Below, piece by piece: positions 7,458-19,684 of a stretch of DNA of 64,000 bases (position 1 is the first letter of the stretch; every line of letters starts with the position of its first letter). The notes below the pieces were generated by a model. It was not told where the DNA came from. It saw only the letters and a list, made by a program, of their open reading frames with translations, and made no database searches. The DNA lies in contig JAKFUF010000008.1 in the NCBI GenBank assembly GCA_021732845.1, positions 1 to 64,000 of the forward strand, given 5' to 3'. Source of the stretch: Planctomycetaceae bacterium (lineage in GTDB: Bacteria > Planctomycetota > Planctomycetia > Planctomycetales > Planctomycetaceae). The translations under genes and the position numbers were made by a program.

Positions 7458-9584
7458 ATGACCATTCGCAAATTGTTCGTCGGCTTCTGCCTCGCGATCT
7501 CTGTCTGCTGTGCCGCCAGCGCCCAGACCGACAACTCCTATCCGATGCTGATGAGCCTCAAGCCGGTGGCGGTTCAGATCGGGCAGACGACCGAAGTCGA
7601 ACTGAGCGCGCGGTACAACCTGGATGGCGCGTCCAAAGTGCTGGTCGTGGGTGAGGGGCTGACGGCGGAGGTGGTGCCACAGGAGGACAAAAAGCCTGAC
7701 GAGAAAACACCGGACGGGAAGAAGTCCAAGCGGCCGTCCAAGGCAAAGATCAAGCTGAAGTTCACGGTCGCCGCCGAAGCGACACCCGGTGTTCGTGACT
7801 TTCGTGTCTGGACACCGCAGGGGGTGAGCACGGTCGGCCAGGTGGTGCTGACGCGCGACCCGATCGTGGCCGAGGCGGCTGACAACGACACTGCCGCAAA
7901 GGCCCAGGCCATCACCCTGCCGGCCGCAGTCTGCGGCGTGATCGAAAAGCCCGAGGATTTGGACTTCTACAAGTTCACGGCTCAGGCGGGGCAGACGCTG
8001 ACGTTCCACGTCTGGTCGCAACGGTTGGAAAACCGGCTGCACGACATGCAGATTCGTGTCGACCCGCTGATCACCATTCGCAATTCCGCCGGCAGCACAC
8101 TGGCCACCTCCGACAATGTGTACGCGGGCGACCCGCTGCTGGCCTACAAATTCGAGCAGGCGGGCGAATATCAACTCGAGGTCCGGGATGTCCGCTACCA
8201 GGGAAACATCGAGTGGGTCTACTGTGTCGAGATTGATGACCACCCATTCGTGACTCAGGCGCATCCGCTGGCGGTTGTGCCCGGTGTCGAAACAAAACTG
8301 ACGCTCGTGGGGCACAACCTGCCGGCCGACCCGACACTGGCTGTCACCCTGCCCGCCGACACGAAACCCGGCCTCAGGTGGGTGTCGTTCCCTGTTGGCG
8401 GCAAACCGGCGAACTCGTTCGCTCTGTTCGTCACCCCCGCACCGGTGGCGCTTGAAGCCGCGGGCGAGAACAATTCACTGGCCAAAGCTCAGGCCGTGCC
8501 CGAACTGTCAACGATTGCTGGTGTGATCGAAGCCCCCGCCGATATTGATGTCTATTCCTTTCAGGCCAAGGCTGGAGAACTGCTCTCGTTTGATGTCCAG
8601 GCCCGCCGTGGCTGGTCGCAGATCGATCCGATCCTGCGGATCTTTCACGACAATGGCAGCGTGCTCGCGGAGATCGACGACCTGAACTTCAACCGCATCA
8701 ACTCGCTCGACGCGTGGCTCGAAAACTGGGCGGCACCGGCCGACGGCAAGTACTACCTGGAGATTCGAGACCTGCACCTGCGGGGCGGGCCGGGGTTCAC
8801 CTATGCCATTCAGATGAGCCGGAGCCAGCCCTATTTTGAACTGGTGCTGGACACCGACAAGACGCTGCTTGCTCCGGGGACCAGTTCGCCCTTTTATGTG
8901 CGCGTTTTGCGGAAGTGTGGTTTCGCCGGCGATGTGGCCCTGGCGGTTGACGGACTGCCGCCGGGCATCACCGCGACCAACGGCCGCATCCTGGCAAACG
9001 GGATCGATGGGTGCATCATTCTCACAGCCGATGCAAACGCCCCACCGGGAGCCACGAATCTGCGTGTGACGGGTACGGCCATGCATCCGCAGAAGGACGG
9101 ATCGTCGCTGGCGATCACCGCGACAGCAGTGCCGTTGCAGGAAGTCTATTCTCCCGGTGGAGGCCGGGCTCACTTTCCGGTCGAGATTCATACTGTGTCC
9201 GTTGCCGACCCGATGGACATTCGCGCGGTGAAGCTGAGCACCACTGAAATTTCGGTCAAACCCGGAGAGACGCAAAAGATTGAAGTCGAAGTGGAACGTG
9301 CCCCCGGCTTCATCGGAAACGTCACGCTGGATGTCTTGTTTCAGCATCTTGAACAGCCCTACGGCAACAGCCTGCCCAAGGGCGTGGCGATGGACGTGGG
9401 CAACAGCAAGACGCTGCTGACGGGAGCCGAAACCAAGGGATACATCACCCTGAAGGCTGCTCCTGACGCGGCCCCGGTGGAGAAACAGTTGATCCCCGTC
9501 ATGGCCCATGTGTCGGTCAACTTCGTGATGAAGATGACCTATTGCGGCGCTCCCGTGTGGGTCACTGTGCCCAAGAAACCGTAG
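7458..9584 (+). CDS. Secreted protein with pre-peptidase C-terminal (PPC)-like domains
   Basis: The 708-residue product begins with a signal peptide (Met-Thr-Ile-Arg-Lys-Leu-Phe, hydrophobic core, cut near Ala-Ser-Ala-Gln). The ATG at 7458 follows a cggag ribosome site and is preferred over an in-frame start at 7371. Two PPC-like beta-sandwich domains can be seen from repeated Asp-Leu-Asp-Phe-Tyr and Asp-Ile-Asp-Val-Tyr strands, each followed by Gly-Gln/Glu-x-Leu and a later Tyr-x-Leu-Glu-Ile/Val-Arg-Asp strand. The C-terminal third resembles immunoglobulin-like domains with Val-Lys-Pro-Gly-Glu-Thr. No catalytic motif was seen. Planctomycetes encode many such proteins beside DUF1501, DUF1549 or cytochrome genes. 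It shares its layout with the 42885-45224 product. Confidence 0.85.
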   Translation: MTIRKLFVGFCLAISVCCAASAQTDNSYPMLMSLKPVAVQIGQTTEVELSARYNLDGASKVLVVGEGLTAEVVPQEDKKPDEKTPDGKKSKRPSKAKIKLKFTVAAEATPGVRDFRVWTPQGVSTVGQVVLTRDPIVAEAADNDTAAKAQAITLPAAVCGVIEKPEDLDFYKFTAQAGQTLTFHVWSQRLENRLHDMQIRVDPLITIRNSAGSTLATSDNVYAGDPLLAYKFEQAGEYQLEVRDVRYQGNIEWVYCVEIDDHPFVTQAHPLAVVPGVETKLTLVGHNLPADPTLAVTLPADTKPGLRWVSFPVGGKPANSFALFVTPAPVALEAAGENNSLAKAQAVPELSTIAGVIEAPADIDVYSFQAKAGELLSFDVQARRGWSQIDPILRIFHDNGSVLAEIDDLNFNRINSLDAWLENWAAPADGKYYLEIRDLHLRGGPGFTYAIQMSRSQPYFELVLDTDKTLLAPGTSSPFYVRVLRKCGFAGDVALAVDGLPPGITATNGRILANGIDGCIILTADANAPPGATNLRVTGTAMHPQKDGSSLAITATAVPLQEVYSPGGGRAHFPVEIHTVSVADPMDIRAVKLSTTEISVKPGETQKIEVEVERAPGFIGNVTLDVLFQHLEQPYGNSLPKGVAMDVGNSKTLLTGAETKGYITLKAAPDAAPVEKQLIPVMAHVSVNFVMKMTYCGAPVWVTVPKKP

Positions 9585-9604
9585 AGTCTGTCTCGCATTT
9601 GGGA

Positions 9605-10654
9605 TCACTCTCTCCAGAGCCGATGAATCAGCGCGTTCTTGGCGACATTCCAGACGCAGACGCCGCCGTCAGCGCCTCCGGAGGCCAGCGACCGGCCGTC
9701 TGGAGAGAATTCGAGACAGCACACGCAGCCGGAATGGCCCTCTCTCAAGACACCTAACTGTTCGGACCAAAGATCCCACAGGGCGATTGTCCGGCTGTAG
9801 CTGCCCAGCGCGACCGTTCGACCGTCCGGCGAAACTGCCATGGAGGCAATTCCATCTTTGTGGGAGTTGAGCTGGAGTTCCTGGAGGATTGTCCCAGTGG
9901 CTGAATCAGCAACAGTGAGCGACCCAGACTGATTGGCAAAAACAACGGTCGGCGCGGTGGGATGCTGTTCATCACTGCCTTCGCTGGAGGAACGATTGGC
10001 GAAGGCCGACACAACTTGTGCAGCGTGAGCATCCCATTCGCGAAGGATTTTCCCGTTGTGTCCGTTCAACAGCACTACACGGTGAGAATTGCCGCTGACC
10101 AACAGCAGCGATCCATCGGGTGACAGGTCCAGGGAAGTGATCCCGAACGGCCAGTCAATGTGGACCTGAGTGGGATTAGCCGCATCGCCAAGCCACAAGC
10201 GATTGTCCTCGGTGAAAATGGCGGTCCGGCCATTGGCGGCGGCGGCAATCTGCCGCACGCGGAGCCTGCCGTGAAACTGCCAGGCCACGCGGTCATCGCG
10301 CAGCGCATTGGCCCAGAACTCACCATCATGACCGCCCACGAGGAGTCCGTTTTGGTGCCAGGCCACCGAGCTGGCCCGGCGGACGGGCAACCCGGACGCC
10401 TGGGGCGATGGCCCGCGAAGATCGTGCTGGACGAGATTGGCAGGCCCCGCGATGGTGGAATCGTGCATCACGACCAACTCAGTGCCCGTGGGTGACCACG
10501 CAATACCATAAACGGGCGGATGGGCTGATGCGCTCCATGGCTGTGAAGCCCCTTCTGGCCGTGGCTCGCCTTTTGGGGCCTCGGGCGTCCAACCGAAGAC
10601 GGCGATACCGATAAGCCCCATTCCAAGACACGGTACGATGGCGAAGTGACGCAT
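9605..10654 (-). CDS. WD40-repeat protein with N-terminal membrane anchor
   Basis: The 349-residue protein starts with a hydrophobic segment (Cys-Leu-Gly-Met-Gly-Leu-Ile-Gly-Ile-Ala-Val-Phe-Gly) that serves as signal peptide or anchor. The rest is a WD40 propeller: repeated Ser-Pro-Asp-Gly turns (Leu-Asp-Leu-Ser-Pro-Asp-Gly, Ala-Val-Ser-Pro-Asp-Gly, Phe-Ser-Pro-Asp-Gly) and blade ends such as Ile-Ala-Leu-Trp-Asp and Val-Cys-Val-Trp-Asn. I chose the ATG at 10654 because a tcggag ribosome site lies six bases upstream; a longer frame to 10696 lacks one. It converges with the PPC gene at 9584, only 20 bases away. Its binding partner is unknown. Confidence 0.88.
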   Translation of the reverse strand: MRHFAIVPCLGMGLIGIAVFGWTPEAPKGEPRPEGASQPWSASAHPPVYGIAWSPTGTELVVMHDSTIAGPANLVQHDLRGPSPQASGLPVRRASSVAWHQNGLLVGGHDGEFWANALRDDRVAWQFHGRLRVRQIAAAANGRTAIFTEDNRLWLGDAANPTQVHIDWPFGITSLDLSPDGSLLLVSGNSHRVVLLNGHNGKILREWDAHAAQVVSAFANRSSSEGSDEQHPTAPTVVFANQSGSLTVADSATGTILQELQLNSHKDGIASMAVSPDGRTVALGSYSRTIALWDLWSEQLGVLREGHSGCVCCLEFSPDGRSLASGGADGGVCVWNVAKNALIHRLWRE

Positions 10655-10952
10655 GAAAGCTCCGATAAACGTAAAGCGACAGCCACGCGCGCACAAAGAG
10701 ACATTTTGTCTTTAATGCGGCTGGAAGTTGTTGCCTGAAAATGCTTCGTGACCAGCGAGCCACCAGACAATTCGTCTCTATGACGTGTTTCTTGTCGCAG
10801 AAATTCGCAAAAAATGCTGAGAAGGCGGAAATTCCTCGACTTTTCTAGATTCCGACGGGCTACCGGCAGCGCTCGGACGCAGATATTGACGCTACGGCGC
10901 GCACACTGGAGCCCAGAACGACAACTGGCCACAGTTGGCGCGCGGCGAACCG

Positions 10953-11345
10953 TCAATTCTGGGGAATTTCATGTTTCGCCTCGGCAGCCAAGGGTGACAT
11001 CATGCTTCGCGTCACGCGCCAAAGCCTGCAGCGCCGCAGCTTCAAGGTCGCATCGCGGATTTGGATCTGCGTCGGGTTGCAGTCGACGAATGCGACCTCA
11101 ACCGATCCGCGCAGGGTGTTGAGTTCCAATAATTCATCCAACTGCTGAGCGTCGAGTGGATGCGGAAAGCTGACCCGATATTCTGCCCCCAATGGCCAGA
11201 ACGGGATCGACCCCATGCGCCCACCATGCTTCGTCACCGCGTTCGCCACGCGACGGTTCTTGGCCTCCACAACAAGATAGTCGAGCGTCAGCGCGCAAAC
11301 GCCAAGCGCGAGACACACACCAGCCACTCTAATGAGGAGTCGCAC
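10953..11345 (-). CDS. Small hypothetical protein with N-terminal membrane helix
   Basis: This 130-residue frame begins Met-Arg-Leu-Leu-Ile-Arg with a hydrophobic segment over residues 5-25 (Gly-Val-Cys-Leu-Ala-Leu-Gly-Val-Cys-Ala-Leu). A soluble part of about 100 residues follows, with a leucine-rich stretch (Leu-Asp-Glu-Leu-Leu-Glu-Leu-Asn-Thr-Leu). That stretch resembles the leucine-rich-repeat-like modules of small planctomycete proteins, but too few repeats are visible to be sure. It precedes the WD40 gene on the same strand with about 300 bases between them. The function is unknown. Confidence 0.6.
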   Translation of the reverse strand: MRLLIRVAGVCLALGVCALTLDYLVVEAKNRRVANAVTKHGGRMGSIPFWPLGAEYRVSFPHPLDAQQLDELLELNTLRGSVEVAFVDCNPTQIQIRDATLKLRRCRLWRVTRSMMSPLAAEAKHEIPQN

Positions 11346-11762
11346 GCAGCGCTCCTTTGCTACCTCGGCTGCGGCCCATGTTTCAGTGACACCGATGCCG
11401 GGCGTTTCGATGACAGGAAGTTAGACTCACAAGCACGACAGTTCTTACATAGACGAATTGTCTTTTTCTGGGAAGCCTTGGCTCGCACTCTCGATCTGGA
11501 ATTCTGTTTGCACTCGGCATGGACGTTGCTGCTTTGCCCCCGCCTTCACCTACGGGAATCTCCAGATTGGAAACAGCCGTAAGCGCGTCGAGGCTTCGCC
11601 AGATGGGCAGCCTGAATCTGTAAGTTCCACGGGAGTTGCAGATTGCGCAGGCTGTCGCTAGCGTTAGCCGGATTGAAATTCTTCCGCCGGTAGTGAAGCA
11701 GGGCTGCAGGACATGAGGTCCGCGCCGTACGCCATGAGATCACGGGCACTTCGCGCAGCATT
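11346..11762. other. Intergenic region before the MMPL transporter gene
   Basis: This divergent gap of 417 bases has only short, out-of-context open frames and no recognisable gene. It should contain promoters for the minus-strand small protein and the plus-strand transporter, but no convincing consensus pair, operator or RNA fold was identified. Confidence 0.4.
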
Positions 11763-14255
11763 ATGTTTGATGTCATCAGCCAGTTCGTGCATCGCCAATG
11801 GAAACTGATCCTCATTGCGTGGGTGGCGCTGACGGTCCTCGCAGTCTTCGCCGACAAAGGGATGATTCCCGGGGTTCCGGTATTTAAGGATGTGGCTGAA
11901 GACGGCGAATTTGCATACCTGCCACCAGGAATGCAAAGCCTCGAAGCGGAGAGCCTGTTGATCCAGGGTTTTCAAACCCGCACGGATGGGACCGACGCCG
12001 AGCCACTGCGAAGCAGCGTCGTCGTCGTCATCCGGCGCGTCAGCAGCAAGCTCGTCGAGAAGGATTTTGACTTCATCCGGAACATTTTGGTTCCCGAACT
12101 CGAAAAGATCCGCACCAACGAGAAGCTGTTCAGCGCCCGCTCAGGCAAACGCAATGAGGACAAAACCTCGCTCATCGCGGACATCCGCTCGTTCTCCGAC
12201 TCCGGGGTCGGCAAGCTGCTGATCAGCGAAGACGGAAAAGCGTCGCTGGTCGTGCTGGATCTCAAGTCCGAGTTCATGGAGTGGCGCAACAAGCCCCTTC
12301 TCGACGCCATTGAAGAACTGGTCCACATCGAGAGGGGCACCCTCAAAAAGAAAAAACTGATCCCACCCGGCCTCGATTTGAAGTTGAGCGGCACGGCGAC
12401 GGTCGGCCGCGACATGCTGATCGCGGGACAGGAGAGCGCCAGCTCCACCGAGCTGTGGACGGTGGCCCTCGTCGTGCTGCTGTTGCTCATGGTGTACCGC
12501 GGCGCGATCATCGTCGCGCTGATCCCCCTGGTGACGGTTTTCGCCTCCCGCCAGATCGCCATCGTGGTGATCACCCTGATGACGCAGATCCCCTTTCCCG
12601 GCGGCCATTATCGGGTGTTTCTGGGACTGCAGACATACATCACCGTCATCGTGTACGGAGCCGGTGTGGACTACTGCATGTTCCTCATCGCCCGGTACAA
12701 GGAAGAACTCGATGCTGGCGTGGAAATGCGAACAGCCGTGGCTCACTCGCTGAAACGCGTGGGGCACGCCATCACCGCCAGCGCGGCGACTGTCATCTTT
12801 GGCATCGGGATGATGTACTTCGCCCAGTTCGGCAAGTTTCGCGAAGCCGGGCTGACCATCGCCCTGAGCCTCATCATCGCCCTGCTGGCCGCGTTGACCT
12901 TCACGCCCGCACTGCTGTCCCTTGCCGGGCGGCTGGCGTTCTGGCCGCATGGCCTGTCGGAGTTCATACCGGGCTTCACCAAGAATGCCGGCACCAGCCT
13001 CATCGGCCGACTGATCCCCCACGACCGGGTGCATCAGTTCTGGGAGAAACTTGGTTACTGGCTGGTGGCCCGCCCGGGCACCATCCTGCTGACCTGCACG
13101 CTTTCCATGGTCCCGTTTGGGATCGTTGGGCTGTTGTTTCACAGCCATTTGAGCTACGGGCTGCTGACCGAGTTGCCACGGGACAAGCAGAGCGTTGTTG
13201 GTGCCGAAGCCGTCCAGCAGCATTTTCCACCGGGCTATGCGGCTCCGGTCACCGTCCTGCTCAAGAACTCGAATTTCGATTTCCGCGACGACACCAGCGA
13301 TGGCCGGACGGCGGTGCGGGAGGCGATCGACAAACTGATGCAGAAGAAGGACCAACTGGGGGTGTCGGAAATCCGCAACATCAACCAGCCGCTGGGACAG
13401 TTGCACGATCTGAAGCTCAGCGGACTTGCCGAACGGGTCGCCGCGCGGAACCGAGCCAAGGAGTATTTCGTCACCCAGAACGAACGCCTGAATGGCTCCG
13501 TGATTCGCCTGGAGATCATTTTCAATTCGGACCCATTCTCCCGCCAGAGCATTGCCCTGCTGACCACGCTCGAAGACGCGATCCGGGAGGCCCTGCCGGA
13601 GGAAGTCCGGTCAGGCACCGCGGTGTACTTCGTCGGCCCCACAGCCAGCATTCGCGATCTGAAGATTGTCACCGATCGCGACCAGGTGGTGATCGACATT
13701 CTGGTGCTGGCGGCCGTGTTCGCCATTCTGGTGCTGCTGCTGAAGAAGGTGGCCATTTCCCTGTACCTGATCGTCACGGTGTTCTTCAGTTATTTCGTGA
13801 CCCTCGGCATCACCATCACGGCCTTTTACTGGCTCGACCCCGCCGGCTTCGCGGGGTTGGACTGGAAGGTGCCGATGTTTCTGTTCACGATCCTCATTGC
13901 CGTCGGCGAGGACTACAACATTTTCCTAATGACACGGATCGACGAAGAACAGCATCGTCACGGCGCGATCGAGGGGATCCGGCTGGCTCTGCTCCACACG
14001 GGGGGGATCATCTCCAGTTGCGGCATCATCATGGCAGGAACGTTCTGCTCCCTCGTGATTGCCGGACGGCTGGTGGGGATGCAGCAGTTGGGGTTCGCCC
14101 TGGCGACCGGCGTGCTGCTGGACACGTTTCTCGTCCGTCCGATTCTGGTGCCGACATACCTGATCCTGCTGAACAATGGGACGTTTGGCAAAGCCAGCCG
14201 CCTGCTGGGCTCATTCCGGGCCTCCGACCCGCTGGGTTGGACGGAGGAGCCGTAG
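11763..14255 (+). CDS. MMPL-type RND superfamily transporter
   Basis: The 830-residue inner-membrane protein has the duplicated RND layout: a first helix at 14-32, a large extracytoplasmic loop, five or six helices (about 230-390), then a second loop and a second helix bundle (about 640-800). Each half carries the MMPL hallmark in its bundle, Val-Asp-Tyr-Cys-Met-Phe-Leu-Ile-Ala-Arg in the first and Glu-Asp-Tyr-Asn-Ile-Phe-Leu-Met-Thr-Arg in the second; such Asp-Tyr pairs relay protons. The family exports lipids and other hydrophobic molecules using the proton gradient, and the substrate here is unknown. No periplasmic adaptor gene is adjacent. No strong ribosome site precedes the ATG. The gene is followed by the hairpin repeats at 14313-14454. 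Confidence 0.93.
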   Translation: MFDVISQFVHRQWKLILIAWVALTVLAVFADKGMIPGVPVFKDVAEDGEFAYLPPGMQSLEAESLLIQGFQTRTDGTDAEPLRSSVVVVIRRVSSKLVEKDFDFIRNILVPELEKIRTNEKLFSARSGKRNEDKTSLIADIRSFSDSGVGKLLISEDGKASLVVLDLKSEFMEWRNKPLLDAIEELVHIERGTLKKKKLIPPGLDLKLSGTATVGRDMLIAGQESASSTELWTVALVVLLLLMVYRGAIIVALIPLVTVFASRQIAIVVITLMTQIPFPGGHYRVFLGLQTYITVIVYGAGVDYCMFLIARYKEELDAGVEMRTAVAHSLKRVGHAITASAATVIFGIGMMYFAQFGKFREAGLTIALSLIIALLAALTFTPALLSLAGRLAFWPHGLSEFIPGFTKNAGTSLIGRLIPHDRVHQFWEKLGYWLVARPGTILLTCTLSMVPFGIVGLLFHSHLSYGLLTELPRDKQSVVGAEAVQQHFPPGYAAPVTVLLKNSNFDFRDDTSDGRTAVREAIDKLMQKKDQLGVSEIRNINQPLGQLHDLKLSGLAERVAARNRAKEYFVTQNERLNGSVIRLEIIFNSDPFSRQSIALLTTLEDAIREALPEEVRSGTAVYFVGPTASIRDLKIVTDRDQVVIDILVLAAVFAILVLLLKKVAISLYLIVTVFFSYFVTLGITITAFYWLDPAGFAGLDWKVPMFLFTILIAVGEDYNIFLMTRIDEEQHRHGAIEGIRLALLHTGGIISSCGIIMAGTFCSLVIAGRLVGMQQLGFALATGVLLDTFLVRPILVPTYLILLNNGTFGKASRLLGSFRASDPLGWTEEP

Positions 14256-14312
14256 CCCGGTTTGCGGAATTGACAAGAATCGCCGGCTGAATTAGACGTA
14301 GTTAAGCCTGCC

Positions 14313-14454
14313 TGAATCCAAGACACCTGTCGCGGATCGATCCGCTGTCGGTGTCTTGGATTCATGTTGTGTCAGTCTGCATGAATCCAACACACCTGTC
14401 GCGGATCGCTTCGCTGGCGCTTGCTTTCGATCCGCTGTCGGTGTCTTGGATTCA
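14313..14454. repeat. Two tandem hairpin repeats
   Basis: Unit one (14313-14364) and unit two (14382-14454) each start with tgaatccaa(g/c)acacctgtcgcggatcg and end with gatccgctgtcggtgtcttggattca. The outer 15 bases of each unit are complementary, so each folds into a long hairpin. The linker gttgtgtcagt(c/g)tgc follows both. Unit two carries about 20 extra loop bases. They lie just after the MMPL transporter gene and could stop its transcripts. Confidence 0.8.
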
Positions 14455-14531
14455 TGTTGTGTCAGTGTGCAGCCGGGGTCCTTCGACAATCATTTCTGTT
14501 CACCAATGGATGAATGCACTGTGGGCATTGC

Positions 14532-15275
14532 ATGAGAAAGCCTGAAGAGCCGCCCGATCAGGAAATCCTGGCGGACTGCGAGGCCGTCCTGGGGTACCAG
14601 TTCAACGACCGTTCGCTGCTGCAGATGTGCCTGACGCATGCCTCCGGGGCGAACCACCGGCTGGCCTCCAATGAACGGCTCGAGTTCCTCGGTGACGCGG
14701 TGTTGGGATTGCTCGTCTGCGAGCTGTTGTTTCACCGCTTCCCCGAAGAACCCGAGGGCGAACTGACCCGGATCAAATCGATCGTCGTCAGCCGTTGTGT
14801 CTGCGCCAAAATCAGCCAGACGCTGGGACTGACCCGCTTTCTGCGGTTGGGCAAGGGGCTCAGTTCCAATGACACAGTGCCCCAGTCCGTCGCCGCAGCG
14901 GTCTTTGAGGCCCTGACGGCGGGCATCTATCTCGACGGCGGACTCGAAGCCGCACGCTCATTGATCAACCGCTTCGTCCTGCCAGAAGTGGAAGTGGCCT
15001 GTGGGGTCGAGAACGGGCGAAACTTCAAAAGTCTCCTGCAGCAGATCGCGCAAAAATCGTTGGGAGCCACGCCCATCTATGCGCTGCTGGATGAGAAAGG
15101 CCCGGATCACTCCAAGTGCTTCAAGATCGCGGCCAAGATCGGTCCCGATTGCTATCCCGCCGCCTGGGGCAACAACAAGAAGGCCGCCGAACAGCGGGCC
15201 GCCCACAACGCCCTGCATACGCTGGAAGGCAAGCCGATCCCTTATTATGAGGGCGACCCGGTCAGCTCGGAATGA
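14532..15275 (+). CDS. rnc: Ribonuclease III
   Basis: RNase III cuts double-stranded RNA during rRNA and mRNA maturation. The 247-residue protein has the signature Asn-Glu-Arg-Leu-Glu-Phe-Leu-Gly-Asp-Ala-Val-Leu-Gly, with the catalytic acidic residues, and the second metal-binding pair in Ala-Ala-Val-Phe-Glu-Ala-Leu. The C-terminal double-stranded-RNA-binding domain ends in Asn-Lys-Lys-Ala-Ala-Glu-Gln-Arg-Ala-Ala. The segment Asp-Glu-Lys-Gly-Pro-Asp-His-Ser-Lys-Cys-Phe is well preserved. Two starts are possible (14514 and 14532); neither has a good ribosome site, and I chose the one giving a family-typical N-terminus. It faces clpB, with a strong stem-loop between them. Confidence 0.97.
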   Translation: MRKPEEPPDQEILADCEAVLGYQFNDRSLLQMCLTHASGANHRLASNERLEFLGDAVLGLLVCELLFHRFPEEPEGELTRIKSIVVSRCVCAKISQTLGLTRFLRLGKGLSSNDTVPQSVAAAVFEALTAGIYLDGGLEAARSLINRFVLPEVEVACGVENGRNFKSLLQQIAQKSLGATPIYALLDEKGPDHSKCFKIAAKIGPDCYPAAWGNNKKAAEQRAAHNALHTLEGKPIPYYEGDPVSSE

Positions 15276-15334
15276 CGCACAATTCCACGCCCGCCGTGTC
15301 ACAAAAGGAAGGAGCCACAGATTGAACACAGGGA

Positions 15335-15378
15335 AACACGGATTTTGCGCGACGATGACCTTCCGCAAAATCCGTGTT
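15335..15378. terminator. Stem-loop between convergent rnc and clpB, possible bidirectional terminator
   Basis: A perfect 15-base stem (aacacggattttgcg at 15335-15349 with its complement at 15364-15378) encloses a 14-base loop. It lies in the 176-base gap between two converging genes. No long T-run follows on either strand, so termination is inferred from position and stem strength. Confidence 0.45.
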
Positions 15379-15451
15379 CCATCCGTGTTCCATCGGCGGG
15401 CTGAATCCAAATCGACCACGGAGTCGTTCTCGATTCACCCTCTCCGCGAGA

Positions 15452-18064
<2,613 letters not shown>

Positions 18065-18134
18065 GATTGGATTTCCTCCTATGATCTGGCAGTCGGCGCG
18101 AGGGGCGACGGGGTTGCCGTATTAAAAAGCAGCA

Positions 18135-19619
18135 TCACTTGATGAACTTCAACGCAAACAGATCCGCATCACGAATCTCGAACCGCAGACGGACGACTTT
18201 GCCAGCCAGCGCAGCGACGCTGCTGCCGTTCTTCCAGCGAACCGTCCGGTCGACCTCATTGCCGATGACCTCAACACAATCCGCCGCCGCGAACCCGGGA
18301 ATGGGCTGCCCAGCCTCATCCTGAATTTCCACACGAATCGCACCGACGGCCGACGTTGAAAAGTTCAGCGACAGATGGTCGCCCGTGAACGTCAATGGCT
18401 TGGTGAGCAGTTCTCCTCCGGCATAGTCGGCCCGGGCCGAAACGAACCCGTCGAGCCGCAGCGAGTACCGATGCAGGTGCGCGGTTGGCTGGGCGTAGTC
18501 TTGGTTGGCATAGACTGACATTTCGGCGGGGCTGGTTTGAAGCAGGCCGAGCGCTGGGTAGTTCGTCCGCGAGACCCAGTTCTTGGCTCCAATCCCTGGC
18601 CGGATGAAGGAGCTGAGAAACGTTCGGTCGTAGACATTGCCGCCGCGAGTGACCATCAGCACCGCGTCGGAGAGATCCTTGTGATAGCCCGGGGCGACCT
18701 TCAGGGCCGCCGCCTCCTCATCGCTGATCGCCTGCCGACCCGGGACAAACCGGGCGGCGATGGCCACGTAGAGGTGTGGAGCGCGGAAGTAGGGATGCGT
18801 CTGGTTCGTGTACAGTTCTTCCAGGGGCGATGGTTTGCCGTCCGTCATGTAGTCCATCAGCACCGGTTCGCTCCAATGCGTGAAGTCGGCGCTCTCGCAA
18901 CGGGCGATGCGGCGGACGCCATTCCAGACGCGGAAGTAGCAGACGTATTTCTGCTCTGACTCTGACCAGAACGCCAGATTCTGCGAGTCGAACATATGAA
19001 TAAACTTGAACGGCGCCTGGCGGGGCACCACGGGCTCACTTTGCAGTTTTTGCCATTTCAGACCATCGGGAGAGACGAAGGCGACGAGCCCACTTGTATC
19101 CAAACCGCACAGGGCCTTGTACCGCTGATGCGCCGGGCAGCCGGGCCGCGTGTCGATGAACGGCGAAAAATTGTGCGAGTACGGCGGGTCGCCGGCCAAG
19201 ACGATGTTGTTTTCCGTGGAGCCACGGGATTCAAACAATCCCAGCTTCGGCTTGGTCCAATGGATTCCATCCTCGGACTCCGCGACACAAGTGACCTCGT
19301 TCGCGGTGCCGTCGCGGCCGGTGACCGGGAGACCCCGGTAGTAAGCCCGAAATCGCCCCCCATCCTGAATCATTGTGCAATAGCCGGAGTGGATCCCCTC
19401 CCAGGGGGCGTCGAACTTCAGCACTTCTCCTTCATCCCGTGGCTCATGCAGGTGCAGCCGCGCCGCGGACAGCTTCTCGATCAAATGCGAATCGACAAAC
19501 AGCTCCCGCCGGCCGCCCAGTTCGATGGGCGGTTCGGCAGCATGCGCCTCGCCGCCAGCCATGAGGATGCACAGACATGCCAGGCAATGTCTGAAGTTCG
19601 GGGATCGATGGGCCATCAT
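18135..19619 (-). CDS. Secreted five-bladed beta-propeller protein, glycoside hydrolase 43/32-like
   Basis: The 494-residue product has a signal peptide (cut near Ala-His-Ala-Ala-Glu). A propeller-like core follows, with patterns such as Arg-Glu-Leu-Phe-Val-Asp-Ser-His-Leu-Ile near the start, Phe-Arg-Ala-Tyr-Tyr-Arg-Gly, Ser-Glu-Asp-Gly-Ile-His-Trp-Thr-Lys-Pro and Ser-Pro-Asp-Gly-Leu-Lys-Trp. These are typical of glycosidase-like propellers common in planctomycetes. The C-terminal 110 residues look like a beta-sandwich carbohydrate-binding part. I could not place a full set of catalytic acids, so substrate and activity stay open. ATG codons at 19619 and 19616 are both usable. The gene is divergent from 19858 across a gap with a perfect palindrome. 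Confidence 0.75.
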   Translation of the reverse strand: MMAHRSPNFRHCLACLCILMAGGEAHAAEPPIELGGRRELFVDSHLIEKLSAARLHLHEPRDEGEVLKFDAPWEGIHSGYCTMIQDGGRFRAYYRGLPVTGRDGTANEVTCVAESEDGIHWTKPKLGLFESRGSTENNIVLAGDPPYSHNFSPFIDTRPGCPAHQRYKALCGLDTSGLVAFVSPDGLKWQKLQSEPVVPRQAPFKFIHMFDSQNLAFWSESEQKYVCYFRVWNGVRRIARCESADFTHWSEPVLMDYMTDGKPSPLEELYTNQTHPYFRAPHLYVAIAARFVPGRQAISDEEAAALKVAPGYHKDLSDAVLMVTRGGNVYDRTFLSSFIRPGIGAKNWVSRTNYPALGLLQTSPAEMSVYANQDYAQPTAHLHRYSLRLDGFVSARADYAGGELLTKPLTFTGDHLSLNFSTSAVGAIRVEIQDEAGQPIPGFAAADCVEVIGNEVDRTVRWKNGSSVAALAGKVVRLRFEIRDADLFALKFIK

Positions 19620-19684
19620 GAATTTCTCGAATTAATTGTCACTTTCCGCCGCCAAATTGGCAGAGATGGTGTTCAATCTTCTGG

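Noticed and set aside
12455-14290. 611-codon frame overlapping the MMPL transporter gene
   Set aside because: It is very Arg/His/Pro-rich, as expected for a shifted frame, and the other frame has full RND topology.
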